Assembly: GCA_937890045.1 (NCBI GenBank)
Contig: CALBXV010000467.1
Location: 1 to 6,090, forward strand
DNA from: an uncultured archaeon
Lineage (GTDB): Archaea; Thermoproteota; Nitrososphaeria; Nitrososphaerales; CALBXV01
DNA length: 6,090 nucleotides
Direction of reading: 5' to 3'
The notes beneath the pieces were generated by a model. The model was not told where the DNA came from and did not search any database. It saw nothing but the letters and a program-made list of their open reading frames with translations. Made by a program: the position numbers and the translations under genes. Of the stretch, positions 1 to 5,208 are shown one piece after another; within the stretch, counting starts at the first letter, position 1; every line of letters starts with the position of its first letter.

Positions 1-8
1 TTTAATAG

Positions 9-14
9 AAGGAG
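9..14 (+). promoter_or_regulatory. Ribosome binding site of the ParB-like gene
   Basis: AAGGAG lies 6 bases before the ATG at 21, a full match to the Shine-Dalgarno consensus. It fixes the start of the first gene. The preceding few bases carry stop triplets but too little sequence to tell whether an upstream gene ends here. Confidence 0.8.
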
Positions 15-20
15 ATAATA

Positions 21-776
21 ATGTTAGAAATTAAAAATACAAATAAATATGATATGTTTGAATTAATTGAGTCAAACAGGCCTATTGATTGGGCTAAAAT
101 TGATAGGATGCGAAAAGCAATTAAAGTTAAAAGCTTAATGGAATCATATCAAATAATTGTTAACAGTAAGAAAATTGGTATAAAGAGATATAACACTAAT
201 GGTAAGAAATATCCTATTGTTGATGGTCAACATAGATTTATTTCATGTAAACTTGAAGGTGTTGAAATATATTATCAAATAAATGATAACATAACTCTTG
301 ATGATATTCCAATAGCTGCTAATTTACAAGATTCATGGAAGTTACAGGATTTTTTACACCATTATGCAACAGCAGGTATTAGTGAATATAAAGCATTTAA
401 TGGATATATGCATAAAAATGGATTTCCAGCTTCATCAACTCTTATAATACTATGTGGTAGTAGAGGTCGATATGTATCAAGTAAATTAAAAGCTGGTGAG
501 CTTGAAATAACAAGAAATTGGACATTTGCAAATAATTTTGCTACTGCAGTTGATGAAATGGGAGAATATATTAATTTTAGCAAACACGCTCGGTTTCTTG
601 AAGCATTCATAGAAGTATTTTCACATGATGACTATGATCATAAAAGAATGATGACAAAATTAGAGTTTATGGCAGGTAGAGTAAGAAGGTGTCCTGATAT
701 GAAACAGCATTTAGATCAGCTCGAGAAAGTATATAACTATAAATCAAGAGACAAAACCAAGTTTAACAAGGAGTAA
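21..776 (+). CDS. ParB/sulfiredoxin-like (DGQHR) domain protein
   Basis: Protein of 251 aa. Residues about 10-90 look like the ParB/Srx fold: an N-terminal stretch, then V-D-G-Q-H-R at 67-72, followed by a beta-strand (VEIYYQIND, about 81-89). The D-G-x-H-R type motif is the hallmark of ParB N-terminal (nucleotide-binding/nuclease-like) and DGQHR domains. The remaining ~160 residues are helical and basic (for example GSRGRYVSSKLK at about 146-157) and could bind DNA, but I do not recognise a named domain there. Phages often carry such stand-alone ParB-like proteins without a ParA; no ParA or parS-like repeat is seen here. Possible roles are DNA binding, CTP-dependent clamp or nuclease activity, or transcription control; the sequence does not choose between them. 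The start is supported by AAGGAG at 9-14. The downstream gene's ribosome binding site lies inside its last codons, so the two are probably translated together. Confidence 0.8.
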   Translation: MLEIKNTNKYDMFELIESNRPIDWAKIDRMRKAIKVKSLMESYQIIVNSKKIGIKRYNTNGKKYPIVDGQHRFISCKLEGVEIYYQINDNITLDDIPIAANLQDSWKLQDFLHHYATAGISEYKAFNGYMHKNGFPASSTLIILCGSRGRYVSSKLKAGELEITRNWTFANNFATAVDEMGEYINFSKHARFLEAFIEVFSHDDYDHKRMMTKLEFMAGRVRRCPDMKQHLDQLEKVYNYKSRDKTKFNKE

Positions 777-779
777 ACA

Positions 780-950
780 GTGAAAGAAATAAGTGTAAAG
801 AACATTCCTGACGGTTCATATAAATTAAACAGCCTTCACATAAAAGAAATATTAACAAAATACCCAGATAAGGTGGTTAGCGTTGTTGATAGAGATCGTG
901 ATACAGTTGTTATAATGGACACTTGTCGGTTAGTATTAACAAAGGAGTAA
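780..950 (+). CDS. Small hypothetical protein, 56 aa, GTG start
   Basis: An open frame starting with GTG fills the gap between two genes almost exactly. It begins 3 bases after the upstream stop and ends 3 bases before the downstream ATG. AAGGAG at 768-773 sits 6 bases before the GTG. The product is a 56-aa soluble-looking protein (starts MKEISVKNIP, ends RLVLTKE) with alternating hydrophobic residues around VVSVVDRDRDTVVIMD that suggest beta-strands. I do not recognise a family. Its last codons (aag gag taa) supply the ribosome binding site of the next gene, the same arrangement as in the gene before it, which argues for a real coupled gene rather than a chance frame. An ATG-only gene search would miss it. 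Confidence 0.75.
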   Translation: MKEISVKNIPDGSYKLNSLHIKEILTKYPDKVVSVVDRDRDTVVIMDTCRLVLTKE

Positions 951-953
951 ATA

Positions 954-1361
954 ATGGGAACACGATGTTTAACAGTAATTAATGATGATGATCTTATGGA
1001 AGAAATATGTGTTATATATAGACAACATGATGGATACCCAAGAGGACATGGCCTTGAATTGTATAACTTTTTGGATAAATTTTATATAGTTAACGGCATA
1101 GGTCTGAATGATGAAAGAAAAATAGCAAACGGTATGAGTTGTTTAGCTGCTCAGTTAATAGCGCATTTTAAAGAGGGAGCAGGAAGTATCTACATTCACC
1201 AAGCAGGAACGAGAGACATAGGAGAGGCTTATATATATGTCATAACATATGACAGTGAAAAAGATAAAATAGTTGTTGAAGTTGATGATGTGGGTTCAAA
1301 TGCTCCTATATTTAAAGGTGGATTAGAACTATATCATCAGTGGATACATAAAATGAGTTAA
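954..1361 (+). CDS. Conserved phage-type hypothetical protein ('GTRCLTVI' protein)
   Basis: Protein of 135 aa with AAAGGAG at 941-947 before the ATG. Three blocks resemble a family I have seen repeatedly among phage hypothetical proteins: M-GTRCLTVI at 1-9, YRQHDGYPRGHG at about 22-33, and NGMSCLAAQLIAHFKEG at about 59-75 followed by GSIYIHQAG. The recurring G/D/R/H residues in the first two blocks could form a ligand-binding or active site, but no function is known to me. There is no signal peptide or membrane segment, so it is probably cytoplasmic. The context is a run of small accessory genes upstream of the recombination module, suggesting early expression. Confidence is high that it is a gene and low on any role. 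Confidence 0.85.
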   Translation: MGTRCLTVINDDDLMEEICVIYRQHDGYPRGHGLELYNFLDKFYIVNGIGLNDERKIANGMSCLAAQLIAHFKEGAGSIYIHQAGTRDIGEAYIYVITYDSEKDKIVVEVDDVGSNAPIFKGGLELYHQWIHKMS

Positions 1362-1363
1362 TT

Positions 1364-1552
1364 ATGAAGGATATGGAATTAATACTCATAAAAAAGAATG
1401 ATAGATGGATAAATGTAATTAATAATCATACAAATTATGGACTGGATAATGCACTTTGTGAATTATATCAAGAGTTAGATGTGCGTAGGTTCATTATTGA
1501 AGATGATAAAGTATATTGCAAAAGGAGAAACAATGAAAATAACAAAAAGTAA
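1364..1552 (+). CDS. Small hypothetical protein, 62 aa
   Basis: It starts 2 bases after the preceding stop and overlaps the next gene by 20 bases. The 62-aa product begins MKDMELILIKKND and ends in a basic/polar tail (CKRRNNENNKK). The region ELYQELDVRRFIIEDDKVYCK (about 36-56) alternates helix-like and strand-like hydrophobics, consistent with a small folded protein. The ribosome binding site is weak: only GAG about 6-8 bases before the ATG at 1364, so translation may depend on coupling to the upstream gene. A second ATG at 1373 is possible but its AAGG is too close. No family is recognised. Confidence 0.65.
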   Translation: MKDMELILIKKNDRWINVINNHTNYGLDNALCELYQELDVRRFIIEDDKVYCKRRNNENNKK

Positions 1553-1736
1553 CTTTGAAGCCTATGAAGAAGTTAGAAGATATGGAGGATGGAATATGTT
1601 CGATCCAATGGCCAGATTATCTAGTGGATTAAATAAAGATAAATATTTAGCTATAATTGAGAACTATGACACATTAAAAACTAAATTTCAAGAGAAAAAG
1701 GAGACAACACCATGGGATTTGACCTCTACGGATTAA
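1533..1736 (+). CDS. Small conserved phage-type protein with NMFD motif, 67 aa
   Basis: The ATG at 1533 is preceded by AAAGGAG at 1521-1527. The frame is open further upstream to another ATG at 1479, but that start has no ribosome binding site and would lie deep inside the preceding gene, so I reject it. The 67-aa product has the pattern F-x2-YEEVRRYGGWNMFDP (about 7-24), then a GLNKDKYLAIIENYDTLKTKF helix (about 31-51). Small phage proteins with a 'YE-x-VR-x-G-x2-NMFD...GL...Y..I..NY..L' pattern are common in my recollection; no function has been assigned that I know of. It overlaps the next gene by 25 bases, and that gene's ribosome binding site is within its coding sequence. Confidence 0.8.
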   Translation: MKITKSNFEAYEEVRRYGGWNMFDPMARLSSGLNKDKYLAIIENYDTLKTKFQEKKETTPWDLTSTD

Positions 1737-2323
1737 AACCACAGAAAAACACAAATGAACCACCAATTTTACTCAAGTTTAGAGATGAAGACGGATGGGT
1801 TAAATGGGATGATATGACAGAATCAGACAAAGATGAATATTTTAAGTTTAAAAATAAATACGATGATGAAAATCCTGGACTATATTTCAGGAATAACGTA
1901 TGGTGGTGGAGACCATTATGGGAATATATATGTATTGAATGTGAAAATATACTTACAGACAAAGACATAGAATCTGGTTCTTATAATGACGGACACAGAA
2001 TAAGTAAAACTAAATCTAAAAGAATAGCATCAAGATTAAGAACATTAATTAAAGATGGAAGTGTTGTTGAGCATGCAATTGCATATCATGTACATTTAGA
2101 ATCATTACCACTTGAAGATTGTGGTATATGCGATGGAAGTGGACATAGAAATGATAGCATTGTTCAAGGCCCCTGCAACGCTTGTAATACAGAATATACA
2201 AAAGAAGCAGGGATTCCAATTGGAAAAAAGTATAATTGGAAATTATCTTATCCATTTGAAATAGAAAACATAATTAGATTTGAAAGATTTTGTGAACAAT
2301 CAGGCGGATTTAAGATATGTTAA
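1712..2323 (+). CDS. Conserved phage-type protein 'MGFDLYGL' with paired CxxC motifs
   Basis: Protein of 203 aa starting at ATG 1712, with AAGGAG at 1698-1703. It opens with MGFDLYGLKP and carries an aromatic block GLYFRNNVWWWRPLW (56-70) followed by EYICIEC. This opening and the 'YFRNN-WWWRPLW' block match a hypothetical protein family I recognise as widespread in phage genomes, without a known role. C137-x2-C140 (followed by DGSG) and C155-x2-C158 look like a zinc ribbon or DnaJ-like zinc-binding unit; C73 and C76 form another CxxC. The C-terminus FERFCEQSGGFKIC also seems characteristic of the family. This suggests a metal-binding, perhaps nucleic-acid or protein-interacting, cytoplasmic protein; that is inference. 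It is the last gene before the 66-bp gap. Confidence 0.85.
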   Translation: MGFDLYGLKPQKNTNEPPILLKFRDEDGWVKWDDMTESDKDEYFKFKNKYDDENPGLYFRNNVWWWRPLWEYICIECENILTDKDIESGSYNDGHRISKTKSKRIASRLRTLIKDGSVVEHAIAYHVHLESLPLEDCGICDGSGHRNDSIVQGPCNACNTEYTKEAGIPIGKKYNWKLSYPFEIENIIRFERFCEQSGGFKIC

Positions 2324-2335
2324 TTAAAATAGTAA

Positions 2336-2350
2336 TTGACTCTAAGTCAA
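2336..2350. repeat. Perfect 6-bp inverted repeat, candidate operator
   Basis: TTGACT, a 3-base centre (cta), then AGTCAA: a perfect dyad in the short gap before the nuclease gene. The left arm is also the -35-like hexamer of the candidate promoter, a position where a repressor or activator dimer could act. The dyad is short, and no second copy with the same arms was found in this window. Confidence 0.4.
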
Positions 2351-2364
2351 GATATTATTAAATT
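2336..2364 (+). promoter_or_regulatory. Candidate sigma70-type promoter for the recombination module
   Basis: TTGACT (5 of 6 to TTGACA) at 2336-2341, a 17-base spacer, then TAAATT (4 of 6 to TATAAT) at 2359-2364. It lies in the largest gap of the first 4.9 kb (2324-2389), between the 'MGFDLYGL' gene and the nuclease gene, which is where a new transcription unit would begin. The -10 is imperfect and AT-rich sequence yields such matches by chance. Confidence 0.35.
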
Positions 2365-2389
2365 TAGATCGATTTAAGGGAAGAAAAAC

Positions 2390-3160
2390 ATGAATATAGA
2401 ATCAATTTATCATGATTACTTAGTTCATTTGGAAAACAAACGTGAGAAGACAAAAAAGCTATTTCATGCTTCTGCTGCAGGCTCATGTTTAAGAAAACAA
2501 ATGTACAGTTATTATGATTATCCACAAGATAAAAAAGATAACAGGTCATATAGAATTTTAAGATTAGGAACTGTTGTTCATAGTGACATAGCTGATGCAA
2601 TGGAATTACATGTTGGATTAAACTCTAACAACTCTACAATGACAGATAAAAACATAGGTAAAATATATGTTGAAGAACCAGTAGAGATAAAAGAGCTTAA
2701 TGTAGTAGGTACATTTGATTTAGGAGAAAGTACTTACTGGCATGATAATAAAACTAAATTTACATTATATGATGTTAAAACCGCTGCTGCTTATAAATGG
2801 ACAACAATGTTTGGTAGAAAAGAAAATAGAAAACCTAATTCATCTAATAATTATAAATTGCAATTAGGTACTTATGCTCTTGGTATTGAAGAAAAGTATG
2901 CACCGGATAAAATAGAAATGTATTTGTTATGGTATAATAAAAATACAAGCCATATAAGAGAACAATTAATTAACCCTGAGTGGGTAGATAAAGCTCTTGA
3001 ATACTGGACAGAAGTAAACGAGATACTTAATGATTGTGGAGAAGATTTTGCTCACGATTTAGATCCCGGATGGATTCCAGGTGTACCTTTCAGTGATTGG
3101 GAATGTAAATATTGTCAATTTTACAGTATATGTTCCAGCACATTAGCAGATAAAAAATAA
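2390..3160 (+). CDS. Cas4/RecB-like PD-(D/E)XK exonuclease with probable Fe-S cluster
   Basis: Protein of 256 aa. The PD-(D/E)XK nuclease motifs appear in order: GTVVHSD with H64, VVGTFDLG with D110, YDVKTA with D128-x-K130, and QLGTYALG with Q158-x3-Y162 (the RecB-family QxxxY motif). One cysteine precedes the core (C33, in GSCLRKQMY) and three follow it near the C-terminus (C239, C242, C248 in WECKYCQFYSIC). That 1+3 spacing is the Fe-S arrangement known from Cas4 and AddB-type nucleases. Expected activity is Mg/Mn-dependent resection of DNA ends to give single strands. Being upstream of a Rad52-type annealing protein and an SSB, it probably acts as the nuclease of a phage recombination system, not in CRISPR adaptation: no cas1, cas2 or array is present. 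The ATG at 2390 follows AAGGGAAG at about 2376-2383. Confidence 0.9.
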   Translation: MNIESIYHDYLVHLENKREKTKKLFHASAAGSCLRKQMYSYYDYPQDKKDNRSYRILRLGTVVHSDIADAMELHVGLNSNNSTMTDKNIGKIYVEEPVEIKELNVVGTFDLGESTYWHDNKTKFTLYDVKTAAAYKWTTMFGRKENRKPNSSNNYKLQLGTYALGIEEKYAPDKIEMYLLWYNKNTSHIREQLINPEWVDKALEYWTEVNEILNDCGEDFAHDLDPGWIPGVPFSDWECKYCQFYSICSSTLADKK

Positions 3161-3171
3161 TGAGGAAACAA

Positions 3172-3801
3172 ATGACAAATAAAAAAGAAAAGAACAATGA
3201 GTTAATGATATATGATAAACAATCATTACAGGCTGTAGACCAAATAAGAAAAGCAATAACAAAGAAACATAAATCAGTATCAAACCAAACTACTCCAAAT
3301 CCATATGTTAAGAAGAAAATGGGATTGGATTATGTTGAATATGGTTATATGAGGGATGTTGTCGATAAAGAATATCCTGGTTGGAGTTGGAAAATAATTA
3401 AAACTGAAACATTAGGCAGTGAAGCCTTTATGGTTCATGGAAGACTAAAATGGTACGATGAAGGTATTTGGAGAGAAGGTGATATGACTGCCGCTCACAG
3501 AATACAAAAGAAACGTGGCACAAATGAGTTTGTAGATGTTGGTAATGATGTTAAGGCTGCTAATACTGATTGTATTAAGAAAGCCTTCAATATGTACTTA
3601 AACATATGTGATGACGTTTATAAGAACCAAGTTGAGGATTTTGAATTAAGTGATGAACAAAAAGATGAAATAATTGAAGTAGCTGCAAAGGTTGATAGTG
3701 ATAGACACTCTGAAATTGCAGAACTTGTAAATGATCAAGTTATTCATATTGGAAATTATAAATCATCACTAGCCAAACTAAAAAGAGAGGCAGGATTATG
3801 A
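3172..3801 (+). CDS. Rad52-family single-strand annealing protein
   Basis: Chosen start ATG 3172 gives 209 aa; GAGG at 3162-3165 is 6 bases upstream. An in-frame ATG at 3160 (213 aa) overlaps the previous stop as TAATG but lacks a ribosome binding site. The N-terminal ~30 residues are basic and polar. Residues about 45-145 match the Rad52/Rad22 core pattern: GLDYVEYGYMRDVV (51-64), GWSWKII (70-76), MVHGRLKW (87-94), and the signature VDVGNDVKAANTDCIKKAFNMYL (about 121-143), equivalent to the 'G-D..KAA.TDA.KR' block of the family. These proteins form rings on single-stranded DNA and anneal complementary strands. The C-terminal ~60 residues, acidic then helical, are probably regulatory or for partner contact. 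It sits directly after the nuclease gene, the usual nuclease/annealase pairing of phage recombination modules. Confidence 0.85.
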   Translation: MTNKKEKNNELMIYDKQSLQAVDQIRKAITKKHKSVSNQTTPNPYVKKKMGLDYVEYGYMRDVVDKEYPGWSWKIIKTETLGSEAFMVHGRLKWYDEGIWREGDMTAAHRIQKKRGTNEFVDVGNDVKAANTDCIKKAFNMYLNICDDVYKNQVEDFELSDEQKDEIIEVAAKVDSDRHSEIAELVNDQVIHIGNYKSSLAKLKREAGL

Positions 3802-4016
3802 TTAGAACAAGTCTTTCATATGATGAATGTATTTTAAAAATAGGAAATATTTACACAATAGGTACGAACGACGGTAAAGAGTTTAGAACCGTTAAATTTA
3901 AAGGAACAAAACTCTTAAATGGTAAACCAATGTTTGTCTTTAAGACAGTAGAAAGTAGAGAACTTACTGTTAATCCGTCGTTTCATACCTTCACAATAGA
4001 AGAAAAAGGAGAATGA
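3798..4016 (+). CDS. Small hypothetical protein, probable beta-barrel, 72 aa
   Basis: It overlaps the annealing-protein gene by 4 bases (ATGA), and GAGG at 3787-3790 lies 7 bases before the ATG, so coupled translation is likely. The 72-aa product has regularly alternating strands: LKIGNIYTIG (13-22), RTVKFKGTKLL (about 29-39), KPMFVFKTV (about 43-51), HTFTIEE (about 63-69). The pattern suggests a small SH3-like or Sm-like barrel, perhaps a nucleic-acid or protein adaptor. I do not recognise a named family. Position within the module hints at a helper role in recombination or replication. Its LKIGNIYT segment resembles LKIGSLFT in the gene at 5755-6042. Confidence 0.75.
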   Translation: MIRTSLSYDECILKIGNIYTIGTNDGKEFRTVKFKGTKLLNGKPMFVFKTVESRELTVNPSFHTFTIEEKGE

Positions 4017-4020
4017 CCTA

Positions 4021-4299
4021 ATGGGAAAAATAACAGTGAAAGATGCAGAATCATTAGAGAAAAGCGGGATTCTGTCTAAAACTGCCCTTGAAGAAATGCA
4101 AAATAAGGGATTAGTTAGTAAAAATAAAACTACAGTACGTAGATTTATTAAAACTGCTGATGGAAAGTGGGTAGAACCACAGCTTTACTTTCGTGGTAGT
4201 AAAGATACTACAAAAAGTAAAAGAATGGAGTCCTTCATTACTGACTATAATAAACTGGTAGAAAAATACACAACAACAAGAAACTCTAAACAAAAGTAA
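4021..4299 (+). CDS. Small basic hypothetical protein, 92 aa
   Basis: The ATG at 4021 follows AAGGAG at 4006-4011, which lies in the last codons of the upstream gene. Residues about 6-33 (VKDAESLEKSGILSKTALEEMQNKGLVS) read as two amphipathic helices separated by a turn, like part of a helix-turn-helix or other small helical domain. A stretch TVRRFIKTADGKWVEPQLYFRG (about 38-59) looks strand-rich. The C-terminal third is helical and ends in a polar tail (TTTRNSKQK). Lysine and arginine are abundant, so nucleic-acid binding is plausible, but this is inference. No family is recognised. It lies between the annealing protein and the SSB gene. Confidence 0.75.
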   Translation: MGKITVKDAESLEKSGILSKTALEEMQNKGLVSKNKTTVRRFIKTADGKWVEPQLYFRGSKDTTKSKRMESFITDYNKLVEKYTTTRNSKQK

Positions 4300-4311
4300 A
4301 GGAGAATAATA

Positions 4312-4947
4312 ATGCCTAAAACAATAGAAGCTACTTATGACCCTTCTAAGGTATGGAAACCGATTGAAGAAGGAATATATCCAGCTCATATTAAAGGTAT
4401 CAGTTCAAAAGAAGTTCATACAAGAGCTGGTGAAGCTATAGTAGTTAACATGCGGTATAGAGTGGCTGATGAAGTTACTAAATACACACAACCACTATGG
4501 GAAATGGATGGATATAAGTATGTAACAGATGATGATGACCAAAGAGTTCCATTAACAAATGGAAAAGGTGAACAATCTGTATCAACTTGTGAGCATCTAA
4601 AAGGTAAGGAATTTCAAGATAATGGTTTCTTTATCTTTACAGATAGTTCGGCTAGTACTAAAAACAGAAGATACTTTGAGTTACTGAATAATTTAGAAAT
4701 AAATTGTGAGGAAACTGACTTAGATGGTAACAAAGTAAAGAAGTTAGTACTAATTGAAGAAGATGATGTGGTTGGAAAACCAGTGATGGTAACTGTTAAA
4801 CGTCAGGAGTTTGTTACATCTGAAACTAAACATCTTCCAGTTGAACAGCAAGAACGTAGACACACTTTCAAAGTATTTAATGTTGTTCTTTGGGAAGAAG
4901 GTCAACAATTAGATGCTACCGAATTAGATGAAGACGTTCCGTTCTAA
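4312..4947 (+). CDS. Single-stranded DNA-binding protein (phage SSB type)
   Basis: Protein of 211 aa; AAAGGAG at 4298-4304 is 7 bases before the ATG. The C-terminus is ELDEDVPF (204-211), matching the acidic, Pro-Phe-ended tip (DDDIPF in E. coli SSB) that recruits repair and replication proteins. The body is beta-rich with OB-fold-like segments: GIYPAHIKGISSKEV (21-35), AIVVNMRYRVADE (42-54), GFFIFTD (105-111), LVLIEEDDVVGKPVMVTVKRQEF (about 145-167), HTFKVFNVVLW (184-194). The 'GxYxAxI ... GxxVxVxVK' layout resembles phage SSB-like proteins more than bacterial Ssb, and at 211 aa it is somewhat longer than typical. It should bind single strands made by the nuclease and work with the annealing protein. 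It ends the recombination cluster; no terminator directly follows, but a structured RNA region does. The tail is the strongest evidence; the fold assignment is inferred by eye. Confidence 0.8.
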   Translation: MPKTIEATYDPSKVWKPIEEGIYPAHIKGISSKEVHTRAGEAIVVNMRYRVADEVTKYTQPLWEMDGYKYVTDDDDQRVPLTNGKGEQSVSTCEHLKGKEFQDNGFFIFTDSSASTKNRRYFELLNNLEINCEETDLDGNKVKKLVLIEEDDVVGKPVMVTVKRQEFVTSETKHLPVEQQERRHTFKVFNVVLWEEGQQLDATELDEDVPF

Positions 4948-4951
4948 ATAA

Positions 4952-5048
4952 TAATAGAGGCTGGGCATTGCCAGTATGTCCCATCAAGGTATACCTAAAC
5001 AATAACGCAAGTAGCTGGCGACATATGCTATGGCTCCAGCCTCTATTA
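4952..5048 (+). ncRNA. Candidate structured RNA, long nested rod
   Basis: This lies in the 267-base noncoding stretch after the SSB gene. The outer stem is perfect: TAATAGAGGCTGG (4952-4964) pairs with CCAGCCTCTATTA (5036-5048), 13 bp, extended by a G-U at 4965/5035. Two further helices nest inside: GCCA 4970-4973 with TGGC 5031-5034, and TATGTC 4975-4980 with GACATA 5020-5025. The apical region contains the palindrome AGGTATACCT (4987-4996). GCCAG 4970-4974 can instead pair with CTGGC 5015-5019, an exclusive alternative. No U-run follows, so it is not a normal terminator. It has no tRNA features and I recognise no riboswitch or ribozyme consensus. It could be a small RNA, an RNA-processing site, or a DNA-level structure such as an origin. 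Strand is assumed from the genes around it. Confidence 0.5.
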
Positions 5049-5085
5049 ATATCAAGATGTTAAACAATTTATTAAAAAAAAGGTA

Positions 5086-5114
5086 TTGATTGTATGATAC
5101 AAACTATATTAAAT
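5086..5114 (+). promoter_or_regulatory. Candidate promoter upstream of the structured leader
   Basis: TTGATT (4 of 6 to TTGACA) at 5086-5091, a 17-base spacer, then TTAAAT (4 of 6 to TATAAT) at 5109-5114. TATATT at 5105-5110 is a better -10 but its spacing (13) is too short for this -35. An A-tract (5074-5081) lies just upstream, as in promoters helped by an UP element. Transcription from here would begin near 5120, at the left arm of the following stem. The hexamers are only moderate matches. Confidence 0.35.
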
Positions 5115-5115
5115 T

Positions 5116-5194
5116 GAGATGAGGGCGACGGCTTATTTGGTTTTTCTTCTTCCTCATTTCTCTCCCTCATACCTCAGATACCGTCGCCCTTTTT
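5116..5194 (+). terminator. Terminator-like stem in a leader, possible attenuator
   Basis: AGGGCGACGG (5122-5131) pairs perfectly with CCGTCGCCCT (5181-5190) and is followed by T5190-T5194, the form of an intrinsic terminator on the + strand, though the 49-base pyrimidine-rich loop is unusually long and the U-run short. The stem is 80% G+C in very AT-rich surroundings. The left arm also has competing partners: ATGAGGG 5119-5125 with CCCTCAT 5164-5170, and 5116-5124 with CCTCATTTC 5152-5160 (one G-U). Because these exclude the terminator stem, the leader could switch between stop and read-through for the gene at 5215. On the - strand no T-run follows the stem. No ligand, leader peptide or trans-factor is evident. 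Confidence 0.5.
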
Positions 5195-5202
5195 ATAATT
5201 AC

Positions 5203-5208
5203 AAGGAG
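5203..5208 (+). promoter_or_regulatory. Ribosome binding site that sets the start at 5215
   Basis: AAGGAG, 6 bases before ATG 5215. The frame stays open upstream to ATG 5119, but that codon lies inside the leader stem and has no SD sequence, so this site decides the start. Confidence 0.8.

Noticed and set aside
362..610. Minus-strand open frames (362-610, 1726-1968, 2049-2255, 2364-2600, 4111-4389, 5199-5390)
   Set aside because: Each lies mostly or wholly opposite a well-supported + strand gene, has low-complexity hydrophobic or Ser/Phe/Tyr-rich composition typical of antisense frames, and none fits an operon.
1479..1532. Upstream start at 1479 for the NMFD protein
   Set aside because: It lies inside the preceding gene with no SD sequence; AAAGGAG directly precedes ATG 1533 and the conserved-looking sequence begins there.
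2390..3160. CRISPR adaptation Cas4
   Set aside because: The motifs fit the Cas4/RecB fold, but there is no cas1, cas2 or repeat array, and the neighbours are an annealing protein and SSB.
3160..3171. ATG 3160 as the start of the Rad52-type gene
   Set aside because: It overlaps the previous stop (TAATG) and cannot be excluded, but it lacks an SD, while GAGG at 3162-3165 is well placed for ATG 3172. The difference is four residues.
4952..5048. tRNA, twister-type ribozyme or c-di-GMP riboswitch (because of ACGCAAG and nested stems)
   Set aside because: There is no acceptor/T-arm pattern, and beyond the short ACGCAAG string none of the conserved core sequences I remember for these classes are in the right places.
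4952..5050. Intrinsic terminator after the SSB gene
   Set aside because: The closing stem is followed by ATTAATATC with no U-run on the + strand, and no clear T-run follows on the - strand.
5093..5098. TATGAT as a -10 box
   Set aside because: A good hexamer, but the sequence 17 bases upstream (TATTAA) is a poor -35 and the preceding TG is not at extended -10 spacing.
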